The notes below the pieces were generated by a model. The model was not told where the DNA came from, ran no database searches, and worked only from the letters and a program-made list of their open reading frames with translations. The position numbers were made by a program, and so were the translations under genes. This document shows, one piece after another, positions 1 to 11,929 of a DNA stretch of 64,000 nt (positions are counted from its first letter, which is position 1; every line of letters starts with the position of its first letter). The stretch comes from Buttiauxella izardii (GTDB lineage: Bacteria; Pseudomonadota; Gammaproteobacteria; Enterobacterales; Enterobacteriaceae), in the NCBI RefSeq assembly GCF_003601925.1, contig NZ_QZWH01000039.1:1-64000 (forward strand). The letters run 5' to 3'.

Positions 1-1
1 C

Positions 2-1051
2 GGCAGCTTTGTGCCGCTGTTACGGGTGGAGCAGACCAGAGCCGAAGACAGCCACAGCACACTGGCTGAAAAGCTCGAACGTGACGCCGAAGTGACCTTC
101 CCGCCGGTGCTGCATCAGCGGCTGAATGTCATTGAACAGGAGTTGCGTAAAAACCAGCTCAGCGACGACACGCTACAGTTCCTCAACTCCACCGGTCTGA
201 AGGCGGAAAATCTCGCCCTGTGGCTGGAGCCGGAGCCGGAAAGTGACCGCCAAATCCATCTGTACCACTGCGACCATCTTGGCACGCCGCTGGCACTGGT
301 CAGCACCGCAGGCACCGTCGACTGGCACATCACCCTCGACCCGTGGGGTAATGTGCTCAGTGAACACAATCCGCAGAAACTGCACCAGCCGCTCCGAATG
401 CAGGGCCAGCAGTATGATGAAGAGTCGGGGCTGCATTACAACCGTCATCGTTATTATGATCCGGCTCAGGGACGGTATATCACTCAGGATCCGATTGGGT
501 TAGAGGGTGGATTGAATACCTATACTTATCCACTTAACCCAATACAAGGAAAGGACCCATTAGGGTTAAGTGAATTTGGTAAGTGGGCTGGTTCTGCATT
601 TAATTTACCACCAGAAGATATTGGTGCTGCATTAGATGCAGCAAATGGCCCGCATTATGAACCAATCTCTGGGTCCATATCTTTAGATGCGGGATATTCT
701 GGAGATGTTTTCACTGGTGCAAACGATGCTTATGGCATTGGGATGACGACAAGTGAAATATCACCTATTCATATGGATATATGTGCATACCATACTCTTT
801 GTGTGCACGAAGGTGTTGGGGCTGCTGCTGGATATGGTGCAACAGGGACAATATCTGAAAGTCCAATGTCAACAGGAATGGGGAGCGCAGCTGGATATAT
901 GGCAACCGGTGGTTGGTTAGCGAAATTCACTATTTCTGGCACACAGGATAGCAGTGGGAACATTTCTGCTTCAGTAGGTTTTGGGCCTGGTGAAGGTGCT
1001 TTTGTTGGCAAAATTACCTGTAACCAGTCAACAAAATGTCTTTTTGATTAG
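2..1051 (+). CDS. Rhs family protein, C-terminal fragment with variable toxin tip (5' end outside window)
   Basis: The reading frame is open to the left edge, so this is the 3' end of a longer rhs gene. A GTG at position 11 is internal, not a real start. The conserved Rhs core shows the usual motifs: YHCDHLGTPLALV, a YDEESGLHYNRHRYYDP segment, RYITQDPIGLEGG and the terminal DPLGL. Rhs proteins are large YD-repeat shells, often delivered by type VI secretion, which are cleaved near DPxGL to release a variable toxic tip. The tip here begins near base 569 and is 160 residues long. It is Gly/Ala-rich with a GVGAAAGYGATG stretch and two Cys pairs (CAYHTLC and CNQSTKC). I do not recognise its family. 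Base composition turns clearly AT-rich from about base 510, as expected for an exchanged tip. The downstream lipoprotein gene is its likely immunity partner. Confidence 0.9.
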   Translation, partial: GSFVPLLRVEQTRAEDSHSTLAEKLERDAEVTFPPVLHQRLNVIEQELRKNQLSDDTLQFLNSTGLKAENLALWLEPEPESDRQIHLYHCDHLGTPLALVSTAGTVDWHITLDPWGNVLSEHNPQKLHQPLRMQGQQYDEESGLHYNRHRYYDPAQGRYITQDPIGLEGGLNTYTYPLNPIQGKDPLGLSEFGKWAGSAFNLPPEDIGAALDAANGPHYEPISGSISLDAGYSGDVFTGANDAYGIGMTTSEISPIHMDICAYHTLCVHEGVGAAAGYGATGTISESPMSTGMGSAAGYMATGGWLAKFTISGTQDSSGNISASVGFGPGEGAFVGKITCNQSTKCLFD

Positions 1052-1059
1052 GAATGAAA

Positions 1060-1521
1060 ATGAAAAATAATATCTTGAGCTCTCTTATTCTGATTGTGAT
1101 TTTATTCAACACCTCAGGCTGTGACGACAAAAACATAAAAGAGGTTCAAATTAAAATACAAACCATACAAACTAATTACAATACTAAAAATTTCGATGAA
1201 ATATACAACCAGTCTTCTGATGAGTTTAAAAAAGTATCAGACAGAGATGGGTTTGTGAAGTTTTTACAAGAGAAGTTTTCATTATTAGGTAAGTTCAAAA
1301 GCTCAAAGATTTTATTTAAAAATGAAAAAAATGAGGATATTGTAAACATTACTTACTTATCTACTTATGAGAGATACACTCTAGCTGAAGATTATACTTT
1401 CAAAGATGAAAAAAATGGACGTGGTTTTAGACTTCTTCAATATACTGTAGATACGGGTGGGAAAATAGTTCCCGTAACAAAAACAGGAAGTTCCGTAAGA
1501 ATAGATATTTCTACTAATTGA
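1060..1521 (+). CDS. Small lipoprotein, probable immunity protein of the Rhs tip
   Basis: A 153-residue protein with a lipoprotein signal: short positive N terminus, hydrophobic run, then NTSGC with the lipidated Cys at about residue 21. It is therefore probably anchored in the membrane and exposed to the periplasm. The rest is Lys/Asp/Glu-rich; the spacing resembles small periplasmic domains such as DUF4019, but I cannot confirm a family. The gene follows the rhs stop codon almost directly. An AGGA at 1050-1053 is well placed for the ATG at 1060; the in-frame ATG at 1054 is too close to it. Composition is very AT-rich, like the rhs tip and unlike the neighbouring core genes. Position, size and composition fit an Rhs immunity gene, but this is inferred from context only. 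Confidence 0.7.
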   Translation: MKNNILSSLILIVILFNTSGCDDKNIKEVQIKIQTIQTNYNTKNFDEIYNQSSDEFKKVSDRDGFVKFLQEKFSLLGKFKSSKILFKNEKNEDIVNITYLSTYERYTLAEDYTFKDEKNGRGFRLLQYTVDTGGKIVPVTKTGSSVRIDISTN

Positions 1522-1755
1522 TGATAGAAGATGATTCGATATATGCCATTTCTAATCGCTAATAGTTGTACCGGCTCAGTCATTATATGCATGGCGAATA
1601 TTAGCTCTGCTGATATTAATCTGAACAGGTAAAAACATGAAAGTTAGAATAAAATGATTCCTTAAGATAGAAAAATTTTATTAGCATGTGCTAAACAGTT
1701 TTTTACTAAATGTTGAACATAACGTAGGATCTAAATCTGTATTATTGGGTGGCAA
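1522..1755. other. AT-rich gene-free remnant behind the rhs module
   Basis: No convincing gene on either strand. The composition matches the rhs tip, so this is probably leftover material from the rhs accessory segment before the core genome resumes at the envZ terminator. Confidence 0.4.
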
Positions 1756-1789
1756 AAAAGTGCTTCTACTCAATCGTAAAAGCACTTTT
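1756..1789 (-). terminator. Rho-independent terminator of ompR-envZ
   Basis: Perfect 10-bp arms AAAAGTGCTT (1756-1765) and AAGCACTTTT (1780-1789) with a 14-nt loop. Read on the minus strand the hairpin runs into a T tract, six bases past the envZ stop. Confidence 0.85.
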
Positions 1790-1795
1790 CATTGG

Positions 1796-3864
<2,069 letters not shown>

Positions 3865-4100
3865 TCTTATACTCCCAAAGGCTCGAACAGTGAGTGCGTA
3901 TTCTTAAAAAACTGCGGCGTTACGACCAGTCAAATCTGGTATATATTCTAGTCGAAATTGTTACAAAGCATATTAAACAGATGGTTATAGGCACTTTTTA
4001 ACACAGAATAATGACTTACTTCGCAAATCGACAGGATTGCCATCACCCTGATATTTCGGTTTAAATCATCTTTATAGATACCCACGTTCAAGGCTTGATA

Positions 4101-4577
4101 ATGAAAACGCCCTTAATTACCCGCGAAGGCTATGAAAAGCTCAAACAAGAAAAGGACACCTTGTGGCGTGAAGAACGTCCAGAGGTGACGAAAAAGGTCA
4201 CCTGGGCCGCAAGTCTTGGCGATCGCAGTGAAAATGCCGACTACCAGTACAACAAAAAACGGCTGCGAGAAATAGATCGAAGAGTGCGATATCTCACGAA
4301 ATGTCTCGAACAGCTGAAAATTGTCGACTATTCGCCGCAACAAGAAGGGAAAGTGTTCTTTGGCGCGTGGGTTGAGATTGAAAACGATGCCGGAAACCAG
4401 ATGCGTTTTCGCATCGTCGGTTATGACGAGATCTTTGGTCGCAACGATTACATCTCTATCGATTCACCGATGGCGCGCGCACTGCTGAAAAAGGAAGTGG
4501 GCGACCTCGCCATTGTGCAAACACCTGCCGGTGAAGCGCAGTGGTACGTGAATGAAATCGAATATGTAAAACAATAA
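4101..4577 (+). CDS. greB: Transcription elongation factor GreB
   Basis: 158 residues. Binds RNA polymerase in the secondary channel and stimulates cleavage of back-tracked RNA, with a preference for longer (GreB-type) fragments. The N-terminal coiled-coil (about 1-75) carries the acidic tip within [18 protein letters not shown], and the C-terminal FKBP-like domain follows ([10 protein letters not shown] onwards, ending [11 protein letters not shown]). The ATG at 4101 gives the [15 protein letters not shown] start known from E. coli; an in-frame TTG two codons upstream is less likely. It is divergent from ompR and 106 bp upstream of tex, as in E. coli. Confidence 0.98.
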   Translation: MKTPLITREGYEKLKQEKDTLWREERPEVTKKVTWAASLGDRSENADYQYNKKRLREIDRRVRYLTKCLEQLKIVDYSPQQEGKVFFGAWVEIENDAGNQMRFRIVGYDEIFGRNDYISIDSPMARALLKKEVGDLAIVQTPAGEAQWYVNEIEYVKQ

Positions 4578-4683
4578 CAGAACTGTCCGATTCATCACCT
4601 CTCGGGCGCGGTGGCTGGCATTTTTGGCCTCCAATCCGTATAACTACACCCCTGATATGTCAGTCTACACAGATGAAAAAACC

Positions 4684-7014
4684 ATGATGAATGATTCACT
4701 CTGCCGCATTATTGCCAGCGAGCTTAAGGCCAGAAATGAACAGGTTGATGCCGCCGTTCGCCTGCTGGATGAAGGGAATACCGTGCCGTTTATTGCACGT
4801 TATCGTAAGGAAGTCACCGGCGGTCTGGACGACACGCAACTGCGTCAACTGGAAACTCGTCTGGGCTATCTACGCGAATTAGAAGACCGTCGCCAGACGA
4901 TCCTCAAGTCCATTACCGAACAAGGTAAACTGACCGACGAACTCGCCGCAGCCATCAATGGCACGCTGAGCAAAACCGAGCTCGAAGACCTCTATTTACC
5001 GTATAAACAAAAGCGCCGTACTCGCGGGCAGATTGCTATCGAAGCAGGCCTGGAGCCGCTGGCTGAGCTGCTATGGAATGACCCGTCGCATACGCCGGAA
5101 GAAGCCGCGGCGAGTTATGTTGACGCCGACAAAGGCGTTGCTGACACCAAAGCTGCACTCGATGGCGCACGCTATATTCTGATGGAGCGCTTTGCTGAAG
5201 ATGCGGCGCTGCTCGCAAAAGTGCGTAACTACTTGTGGAAAAACGCACATCTGGTCGCCAACGTGGTTGCGGGTAAAGAGGAAGAAGGCGCGAAATTCCG
5301 TGACTACTTCGACCATCACGAACCGATTGCTACCGCCCCTTCTCACCGCGCGCTGGCAATGTTCCGTGGCCGCAACGAAGGCATTTTGCAGCTCGCACTG
5401 AATGCCGATCCGCAGCACGAAGAGCCGCCGCGCGAAAGCTACTGCGAACAACTGATTATCGACCATCTCGGTTTGCACCTGAACAACGCGCCAGCAGACG
5501 CCTGGCGTCGTGCAGTCGTGAGCTGGACATGGCGTATCAAAGTGCTGATGCACCTTGAAACCGAGCTGATGGGCACCGTGCGCGAGCGCGCCGAAGACGA
5601 AGCGATTAATGTTTTCGCCCGTAACCTCCATGATTTGCTGATGGCCGCTCCGGCTGGCCTGCGCGCCACCATGGGCCTTGATCCAGGCTTGCGTACCGGC
5701 GTAAAAGTGGCGGTGGTAGATTCCACCGGCAAACTGGTCGCCACCGACACAATTTATCCGCACACCGGGCAAGCCGCGAAAGCCGCTGTCGCCGTGGCGG
5801 CGCTATGCGAAAAACACAACGTTGAATTAGTGGCTATCGGCAACGGCACCGCATCGCGTGAAACCGAACGCTTCTTCCTCGATGTTCAGGAACAATTCCC
5901 GAAAGTCACCGCGCAGAAAGTGATTGTCAGCGAAGCGGGCGCATCCGTGTATTCGGCGTCCGAACTGGCGGCACTGGAATTCCCGGACCTCGATGTTTCG
6001 ATTCGCGGCGCGGTTTCCATCGCTCGTCGCCTGCAAGATCCACTGGCAGAACTGGTGAAAATCGACCCGAAATCTATCGGTGTCGGCCAGTATCAGCACG
6101 ATGTCAGCCAGTCGCAGCTGGCGAAGAAACTGGATGCAGTCGTCGAAGACTGCGTAAACGCCGTCGGCGTGGACCTGAACACCGCTTCAGTGCCGTTGTT
6201 AACCCGCGTCGCGGGCTTAACACGCATGATGGCGCAGAACATCGTCAACTGGCGTGATGAAAATGGCCGTTTCCAGAACCGCCAACAATTGCTGAAAGTC
6301 AGCCGCTTAGGGCCGAAAGCCTTCGAGCAGTGCGCGGGCTTCTTGCGTATTAACCACGGCGATAACCCGCTGGATGCCTCCACCGTTCACCCGGAAGCGT
6401 ACCCAATTGTGGAACGTATTCTGGCGGCGACCGAACAAGCGTTACAAGATTTGATGGGCAATGGCGAAGCACTGCGCGGCCTGAGCCCACGCGATTTCAC
6501 CGATGAACGCTTCGGTGTGCCGACGGTGACCGATATCATCAAAGAGCTGGAAAAACCAGGCCGCGACCCGCGCCCTGAGTTTAAAACCGCGAAGTTCGCT
6601 GATGGCGTAGAAACCATGAATGACCTGACGCCTGGCATGGTGCTGGAAGGTGCCGTCACTAACGTGACCAACTTCGGTGCGTTTGTCGATATCGGCGTAC
6701 ATCAGGATGGTTTGGTCCACATCTCCTCGCTTTCCGACAAGTTCATCGACGACCCGCACAAAGTGGTGAAAGCCGGTGACATCGTCAAAGTGAAAGTGAT
6801 GGAAGTGGATCTGGCGCGTAAGCGTATTGCCCTGACCATGCGTCTGGACGAGCAACCGGGTGAAACCACGCGCCGTAGCAGCGCACCGCGTGAGCAAAAC
6901 GAGCGCCGCCCGGCACAACAGCAGAAACCTCGCGGGCGCGACAACGCCAGCAGCAGTAGCGCAGGCAACAGCGCGATGAGTGATGCTCTGGCAGCGGCAT
7001 TTAAAAAACGCTAA
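4684..7014 (+). CDS. yhgF: Tex family RNA-binding transcription accessory protein (YhgF)
   Basis: 776 residues against about 773 in E. coli YhgF. Tex proteins are multi-domain nucleic-acid-binding proteins related to eukaryotic Spt6: helical N terminus, a YqgF/RNase H-like fold ([17 protein letters not shown] at about 325-345), helix-hairpin-helix motifs ([34 protein letters not shown]), and a C-terminal S1 domain ([26 protein letters not shown]). The low-complexity tail is rich in Arg, Gln and Ser. The start at 4684 ([10 protein letters not shown]) matches E. coli; extending to 4624 adds 20 residues with no family support. Its cellular role is only partly understood. Confidence 0.96.
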   Translation: MMNDSLCRIIASELKARNEQVDAAVRLLDEGNTVPFIARYRKEVTGGLDDTQLRQLETRLGYLRELEDRRQTILKSITEQGKLTDELAAAINGTLSKTELEDLYLPYKQKRRTRGQIAIEAGLEPLAELLWNDPSHTPEEAAASYVDADKGVADTKAALDGARYILMERFAEDAALLAKVRNYLWKNAHLVANVVAGKEEEGAKFRDYFDHHEPIATAPSHRALAMFRGRNEGILQLALNADPQHEEPPRESYCEQLIIDHLGLHLNNAPADAWRRAVVSWTWRIKVLMHLETELMGTVRERAEDEAINVFARNLHDLLMAAPAGLRATMGLDPGLRTGVKVAVVDSTGKLVATDTIYPHTGQAAKAAVAVAALCEKHNVELVAIGNGTASRETERFFLDVQEQFPKVTAQKVIVSEAGASVYSASELAALEFPDLDVSIRGAVSIARRLQDPLAELVKIDPKSIGVGQYQHDVSQSQLAKKLDAVVEDCVNAVGVDLNTASVPLLTRVAGLTRMMAQNIVNWRDENGRFQNRQQLLKVSRLGPKAFEQCAGFLRINHGDNPLDASTVHPEAYPIVERILAATEQALQDLMGNGEALRGLSPRDFTDERFGVPTVTDIIKELEKPGRDPRPEFKTAKFADGVETMNDLTPGMVLEGAVTNVTNFGAFVDIGVHQDGLVHISSLSDKFIDDPHKVVKAGDIVKVKVMEVDLARKRIALTMRLDEQPGETTRRSSAPREQNERRPAQQQKPRGRDNASSSSAGNSAMSDALAAAFKKR

Positions 7015-7023
7015 ATCTGAATT

Positions 7024-7049
7024 GCCCTCTCCTTTTACCGGGAGAGGGT
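7024..7049. repeat. Short REP-like palindrome after tex
   Basis: CCCTCTCC and GGGAGAGGG arms separated by 7-8 nt, ten bases past the tex stop. It shares the CCCTCTCC/GGAGAGGG core with the larger repeat clusters at 12.5, 20.3, 24.1 and 36.0 kb. It could fold in the tex 3' end, but there is no T tract. Confidence 0.6.
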
Positions 7050-7511
7050 TCAGCAAAACTCACAGTCATTCCCCCGGTCCAGATTCAGCACAATTTTCCT
7101 GTTTTATTCCAAAGGCGGATTAATAACAATTAATGATCATCCTAACTGATTCATCCAAAATAGAATGAGTTTGTTTTAGATCAATTTTCGCAACAATTTA
7201 AATACCACGTATATATTTATCAAATATGTAACAAATGAAATATCGTGACAACATTAACAGAGATAAAATAATAAAATCAGCAATCAAAAACAAATATAAC
7301 TTATTGTTATTTATGAGATAGTAATAAATTAATGTTACAAAGCAGGTTTCTAAAATAAACAAACCCCTCCCGTTTAATAATTCAGAACGACATATTCGTC
7401 ACAAAAATAATTATTGAAGACGGAAACCATTCTCATTATCATTGTTTTGTTCGTTATTTCTCCTCTTTAGCCAAAATCATTCTCATAGAGTTAAAGCTCT
7501 AAGAAGGTTGC
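7050..7511 (+). promoter_or_regulatory. feoABC upstream region with FNR-like and Fur-like sites
   Basis: A 460-bp AT-rich stretch without genes. An FNR-like site TTGTT-TTAG-ATCAA (7171-7184) differs at one position from TTGAT-N4-ATCAA. A Fur-box-like sequence lies at 7426-7446: on the minus strand GATAATGAGAAT matches 11 of 12 bases of the GATAATGATAAT core. A weaker copy lies at 7473-7490. This fits known control of feo by oxygen (FNR activation) and iron (Fur repression). The sites are assigned by consensus only. Confidence 0.6.
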
Positions 7512-7736
7512 ATGCGATTCTCACCAAGCACTACGTGGAAAATTACCGGCTTTGCCCGCGAAATTAGCCCGTCATATCGCCAGAAATTATTATCGCTCGG
7601 TATGTTACCAGGCTCTTCGTTCAACGTTGTCCGCGTCGCACCTTTAGGCGACCCGATTCATATCGAAACACGCCGTGTCAGTCTGGTGCTGCGTAAAAAA
7701 GATCTCGAACTTCTGCACGTTGAAGCCATTGCCTGA
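7512..7736 (+). CDS. feoA: Ferrous iron transport protein FeoA
   Basis: 74 residues, an SH3-like cytoplasmic protein needed for FeoB-dependent Fe(II) uptake. Very similar to E. coli Feo[19 protein letters not shown], then [21 protein letters not shown] and ending in [22 protein letters not shown] precedes the ATG. First gene of feoABC, with 54 bp to feoB. Confidence 0.97.
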   Translation: MRFSPSTTWKITGFAREISPSYRQKLLSLGMLPGSSFNVVRVAPLGDPIHIETRRVSLVLRKKDLELLHVEAIA

Positions 7737-7790
7737 TTGGCGGGGTGAGCGTTCGCGCTCGTTGCTATTTTCTTTAAGTTCACGAATAAA

Positions 7791-10112
7791 ATGAAAAAAT
7801 TAACCATCGGCTTAATCGGTAACCCTAACTCCGGGAAAACCACCTTATTCAACCAGCTCACCGGCTCACGCCAGCGTGTTGGTAACTGGGCGGGCGTTAC
7901 GGTAGAACGTAAAGAAGGTCAGTTTTCCACGCTGGCACACCAGGTCACTCTGGTCGACTTGCCGGGCACATACTCGCTGACCACTATTTCATCGCAAACT
8001 TCTCTCGACGAACAAATCGCCTGCCATTACATCCTGAGTGGCGATGCAGACCTACTGATTAACGTGGTTGATGCCTCAAACCTTGAGCGAAATCTTTACC
8101 TGACCGTTCAACTTCTTGAGCTGGGTATTCCGTGCGTCGTGGCGCTCAACATGCTCGACATCGCCGAGAAACAAGATATCCGCATTGATATCGACGCACT
8201 CGCCGCACGCCTGGGCTGCCCAGTGGTTCCACTAGTTTCGACCCGTGCGCGTGGTATGGAAGGCCTCAAGTTAGCTATCGATCGCCGTCAGCCAAATACG
8301 CAAACTGATTTAGTGCTTTACCCGCCGCGCCTGGTAGAAGAAGCAGAGAATTTGGCGGCGGAAATGCCAGCCGACATGCCAGAACAACAGCGCCGCTGGT
8401 TGGCTCTGCAAATGCTTGAAGGTGATATTTACAGCCGTGAATATGCCGGGCATGCCACCGATAAACTGGATGCCATTCGCGCCCAACTGGCCGAAGAAAA
8501 TGAAGATCCCGCTCTGCTGATTGCGGATGCCCGTTACCAAACCATCGCCGCCATTTGTGATTCCATCAGCAACAGCCTGACTGCTGAACCGCATCGTTTA
8601 ACCGCGATGATGGATAAAATTATCCTCAACCGCTTCCTCGGTTTGCCGGTTTTCCTGCTGGTGATGTACGTGATGTTCTTGCTGGCGATTAACATCGGCG
8701 GCGCATTACAGCCTATTTTCGACGGCGGCTCTGCGGCCATCTTTATTCACGGTATTCAGTGGATTGGCGCAACGCTGCACTTTCCAAGCTGGTTGACGAT
8801 TTTCCTCGCCCAGGGGATTGGTGGCGGTATCAACACCGTGCTGCCGCTGGTGCCGCAAATCGGCATGATGTACCTGTTCCTGTCGTTCCTTGAAGACTCC
8901 GGTTACATGGCTCGCGCCGCGTTCGTTATGGACCGTCTGATGCAGTCCCTCGGTTTGCCGGGCAAATCATTCGTGCCGTTGATCGTCGGCTTCGGCTGTA
9001 ACGTGCCGTCGGTAATGGGCGCGCGTACCCTTGATGCCCCGCGTGAACGCCTGATGACCATCATGATGGCGCCGTTTATGTCCTGCGGTGCGCGTCTGGC
9101 GATTTTTGCGGTGTTTGCCGCAGCATTCTTCGGGCAGCAAGGCGCGTTAGTCGTCTTCTCGCTGTACATTCTTGGCATCGTGATGGCGATTCTGACTGGC
9201 CTGATGCTCAAGCACACCATCATGCGTGGTGAAGCAACGCCGTTTGTGATGGAACTGCCGGTCTATCACGTTCCGCATCTGAAAAGCCTGTTGCTGCAAA
9301 CCTGGCAGCGCCTGAAAGGCTTCGTGCTGCGTGCCGGTAAAGTTATCGTCATCGTGAGTATTTTCATTGGCGCGCTGAATAGCTTCTCGTTCAGCGGCAA
9401 AGAAGTCGACAACATCAATGACTCGGCGCTGGCCTCCGTCAGCCGCGTCCTGACCCCGCTGTTGAAGCCGATTGGCGTACATGAAGACAACTGGCAAGCG
9501 ACCGTTGGCCTGTTCACCGGGGCAATGGCGAAAGAAGTGGTTGTCGGCACACTCAACACGCTCTACACCGCTGAAGACATGCACGAAGAACCGTTTGATG
9601 CGGCAAGTTTTAGCCTGACCGATGAACTCGGTGCCGCCGCTGGTGAAACCTGGCAGAGCCTGAAAGACACTTTCAGTCTGAGCGTTCTTGCCAACCCAAT
9701 CGAAGCCAGTAAAGGCGACGGCGAGATGGCAAGCGGTGCAATGGGCGTAATGAGCAGCAAATTTGGCAGCCCGGCCGCGGCCTACAGCTACCTGATTTTC
9801 GTTCTGCTCTACATTCCATGTATTTCGGTGATGGGCGCAGTGGCCCGAGAATCAAGCCGTGGCTGGATGATGTTCTCTGTGCTGTGGGGGTTAAACATCG
9901 CCTACTCACTTTCCACGCTTTACTACCAGACCGTGACGTTCAGCGCCCATCCGCAATTCAGCCTCGTCTGCATTCTGGCGGTGGTGTTGTTCAACGTGCT
10001 GTTGATTGGCGGCCTGCGCCGCGCGCGTAGCCGTGTAGATGTCAGCATTATGTCTACCCGTAAAACAGTCACCGCGCCTTGCTGTAAAAGCAGCGCTGGC
10101 GACTGCCACTAA
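7791..10112 (+). CDS. feoB: Ferrous iron permease FeoB
   Basis: 773 residues, as in E. coli. An inner-membrane Fe(II) transporter with an N-terminal cytosolic GTPase domain: G1 loop GNPNSGKTT (about 10-18), G3 DLPGTYSL, G4 NMLD. A helical spacer follows, then the membrane region from about residue 280 with two Gate motifs (GFGCNVPSVMGART and the later PCISVMGAVARES region). The C-terminal tail carries a Cys pair (APCCKSS) plus a late Cys-His. It is the main anaerobic route for iron uptake and sits between feoA and feoC. Confidence 0.98.
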   Translation: MKKLTIGLIGNPNSGKTTLFNQLTGSRQRVGNWAGVTVERKEGQFSTLAHQVTLVDLPGTYSLTTISSQTSLDEQIACHYILSGDADLLINVVDASNLERNLYLTVQLLELGIPCVVALNMLDIAEKQDIRIDIDALAARLGCPVVPLVSTRARGMEGLKLAIDRRQPNTQTDLVLYPPRLVEEAENLAAEMPADMPEQQRRWLALQMLEGDIYSREYAGHATDKLDAIRAQLAEENEDPALLIADARYQTIAAICDSISNSLTAEPHRLTAMMDKIILNRFLGLPVFLLVMYVMFLLAINIGGALQPIFDGGSAAIFIHGIQWIGATLHFPSWLTIFLAQGIGGGINTVLPLVPQIGMMYLFLSFLEDSGYMARAAFVMDRLMQSLGLPGKSFVPLIVGFGCNVPSVMGARTLDAPRERLMTIMMAPFMSCGARLAIFAVFAAAFFGQQGALVVFSLYILGIVMAILTGLMLKHTIMRGEATPFVMELPVYHVPHLKSLLLQTWQRLKGFVLRAGKVIVIVSIFIGALNSFSFSGKEVDNINDSALASVSRVLTPLLKPIGVHEDNWQATVGLFTGAMAKEVVVGTLNTLYTAEDMHEEPFDAASFSLTDELGAAAGETWQSLKDTFSLSVLANPIEASKGDGEMASGAMGVMSSKFGSPAAAYSYLIFVLLYIPCISVMGAVARESSRGWMMFSVLWGLNIAYSLSTLYYQTVTFSAHPQFSLVCILAVVLFNVLLIGGLRRARSRVDVSIMSTRKTVTAPCCKSSAGDCH

Positions 10113-10121
10113 GGAGAGGTT

Positions 10122-10361
10122 ATGGCGAGTTTAATTGAGATTCGTGATGCGCTGGCCCTACAAGGCCGCCTGGATGCGACGCAAATTAGCCAACAGCTCG
10201 CCACGCCTTTGCCGCTGGTGAACGCCATGCTTAGCCGCCTTGAAGCAATGGGCAAAGCGATGCGCGTCACCGAAGACCCGAGTGATTGCCTGACCGGCAG
10301 CTGTAAAAGCTGCCCGGAAGGGAAAAAATGCGTTCGGGAAGTGTGGGCGCTGAAGGCGTAA
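10122..10361 (+). CDS. feoC: Ferrous iron transport protein FeoC
   Basis: 79 residues: a small winged-helix protein with four cysteines in the wing ([15 protein letters not shown]) that can bind an Fe-S cluster in relatives. In Salmonella FeoC protects FeoB from FtsH proteolysis; a regulatory role has also been proposed. It lies 9 bp after feoB with GGAGAGG directly ahead of the ATG, and its stop is 23 bp from the stop of convergent bioH. Confidence 0.95.
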   Translation: MASLIEIRDALALQGRLDATQISQQLATPLPLVNAMLSRLEAMGKAMRVTEDPSDCLTGSCKSCPEGKKCVREVWALKA

Positions 10362-10384
10362 ATGTTTCAAATGGTGGATGACGC

Positions 10385-11161
10385 CTACGGCTTCTCCACC
10401 CTACAAAATTCTTCAACCACCTGGCAAAATTCCTGCGGATGGGAAATAAACGGCGCGTGGGCGGCCTTAGGGAAAATCACCGCTTTGCTTTGCTGCCAAC
10501 GTTCATCCAGTAACCCCGCAATTTTGCGCGGCACCAGCCCATCAAGATGCCCATATAAGCGCAAGAACGGCACAGTAATCTGGCTCAACGGCTCGCGTAA
10601 ATCTGCCGTTTTCAGGATTTCCAGGCCGCCGTTTAGCACCTCAACGCTCGGCATCGGCAGCTCCAACACCACCGCTTTCAGGCGACGAGCATCCTGGCGG
10701 GCAGTTTCTGTACCCAACGTTTGCAACGCCAGAAAACGCTCCACGGTACGCTGAAAATCTTCGCTCAACTGATGCTGGAAGTTCGCCAGCACTTCCGGTT
10801 TGATTCCCGGCCAGTCGTCGTTTGCGGCAAAACAGGGGGACGATGCAACGGTGATTAACCCGTTTACGCGCTCGGGATTGCGCAATGCGATTTGGCTTGC
10901 CACCAGCCCGCCTAAACTCCAGCCCAGCCACATCGCCTTTTCAGGCGCTTGCGTCAAAACAACTTCAGCCATCTGTTCAAGCGTCAGCGCGCCGAAATCC
11001 TGGCTGCGACCATAGCCCGGCAAATCGACCAGATGAAGGCGAAAATGCGAGCCGAGTTCCTCGCTAATGCAATGCCACACTTCCGCGTTCAGTCCCCATC
11101 CGTGCAGCAGCACAAGATCGACTTTTCCTTCACCTTTTGTCTGCCACCAAAGCTTGCTCAT
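10385..11161 (-). CDS. bioH: Pimeloyl-ACP methyl ester carboxylesterase BioH
   Basis: 258 residues. An alpha/beta hydrolase that removes the methyl group from pimeloyl-ACP methyl ester, ending the BioC-BioH route to the biotin side chain. The nucleophile elbow is GWSLGG (Ser at about 82), the oxyanion region [12 protein letters not shown], the acid Asp in [11 protein letters not shown] (about 207) and His in [10 protein letters not shown] (about 235). It is not in the bio operon, as in E. coli. Divergent from gntX, with only 38 bp between the two start codons, so the promoters must overlap. Confidence 0.97.
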   Translation of the reverse strand: MSKLWWQTKGEGKVDLVLLHGWGLNAEVWHCISEELGSHFRLHLVDLPGYGRSQDFGALTLEQMAEVVLTQAPEKAMWLGWSLGGLVASQIALRNPERVNGLITVASSPCFAANDDWPGIKPEVLANFQHQLSEDFQRTVERFLALQTLGTETARQDARRLKAVVLELPMPSVEVLNGGLEILKTADLREPLSQITVPFLRLYGHLDGLVPRKIAGLLDERWQQSKAVIFPKAAHAPFISHPQEFCQVVEEFCRVEKP

Positions 11162-11199
11162 CAGTTACTGTTCTCATTTTTCTACGCAAGGAAGCGAAT

Positions 11200-11871
11200 A
11201 TGCTAACAATCCCAGGGTTGTGTTGGCTATGCCGGATGCCACTCGCATGCGCACATTGGGGAATTTGTTCATGCTGCGCCAAAGCATTACCGCCCCCACC
11301 GCCCTGTTGCCCGTGCTGCGGATTACCCAGCGCCAATACGCGCGTGGCCTGTGGTCGCTGCCTGCAAAAACCACCCATGTGGGATTCGCTGCTGTTCGTC
11401 ACCGATTATTGCCCGCCGTTAAATCATCTCGTTCAGCGTTTTAAATTTAACGCCACCGTCGCGCTGGCTCCGGCCCTGGCGCGTTTACTGCTGCTGAAAG
11501 TACTGGCGACTCGAAGCCAGAAAGCGGATTGCATTGTCAGCGTTCCACTGCATTCGCGCCGCGCATGGCGACGGGGTTTTAATCAAAGTGATCTACTGGC
11601 AAGCCGCCTTGCGCGTTGGCTGCAATGTGACTATTTTCCTAAAGGAATCAGGCGGATTCGCGCCACACCGACACAGCTCCAGCTCACCGCCCGAATGCGG
11701 CGAAATAACCTTAAAGGGGCTTTCAGGGTTGATTTTCCCGTGGCAGGCCGCCATATAATTATTGTGGATGATGTCGTCACGACGGGCAGTACGGTGGCGG
11801 AAATTGCGCGGCTGCTGAAAAAGCAGGGCGCGGCGACTATCCAGGTGTGGTGCCTTTGTCGAACCTTGTAG
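11200..11871 (+). CDS. gntX: ComF family protein GntX
   Basis: 223 residues. N-terminal Cys-rich zinc-finger-like part (CWLCRMPLACAHWGICSCC, CPCCGLP, CGRCLQKP) followed by a phosphoribosyltransferase-like domain with VPLHSRRAWRRGFNQSDLLA and the PRPP-binding IIVDDVVTTGSTVAEIA. ComF relatives take part in DNA uptake in competent bacteria; E. coli GntX was linked to growth on DNA as a nutrient, and its name comes from an older gluconate link. The ATG at 11200 (MLTIPGLCWLC) matches E. coli; an upstream in-frame start inside bioH is rejected. It is followed by nfuA after 58 bp. Confidence 0.93.
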   Translation: MLTIPGLCWLCRMPLACAHWGICSCCAKALPPPPPCCPCCGLPSANTRVACGRCLQKPPMWDSLLFVTDYCPPLNHLVQRFKFNATVALAPALARLLLLKVLATRSQKADCIVSVPLHSRRAWRRGFNQSDLLASRLARWLQCDYFPKGIRRIRATPTQLQLTARMRRNNLKGAFRVDFPVAGRHIIIVDDVVTTGSTVAEIARLLKKQGAATIQVWCLCRTL

Positions 11872-11929
11872 ACCCTCGATGATGGGCGTATTATAACCGA
11901 CTAAAATAGTCAACTATTGAGCAATCGTT

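Noticed and set aside
5071-5772. 233-codon frame antisense to tex
   Set aside because: Fully inside tex with no supporting features.
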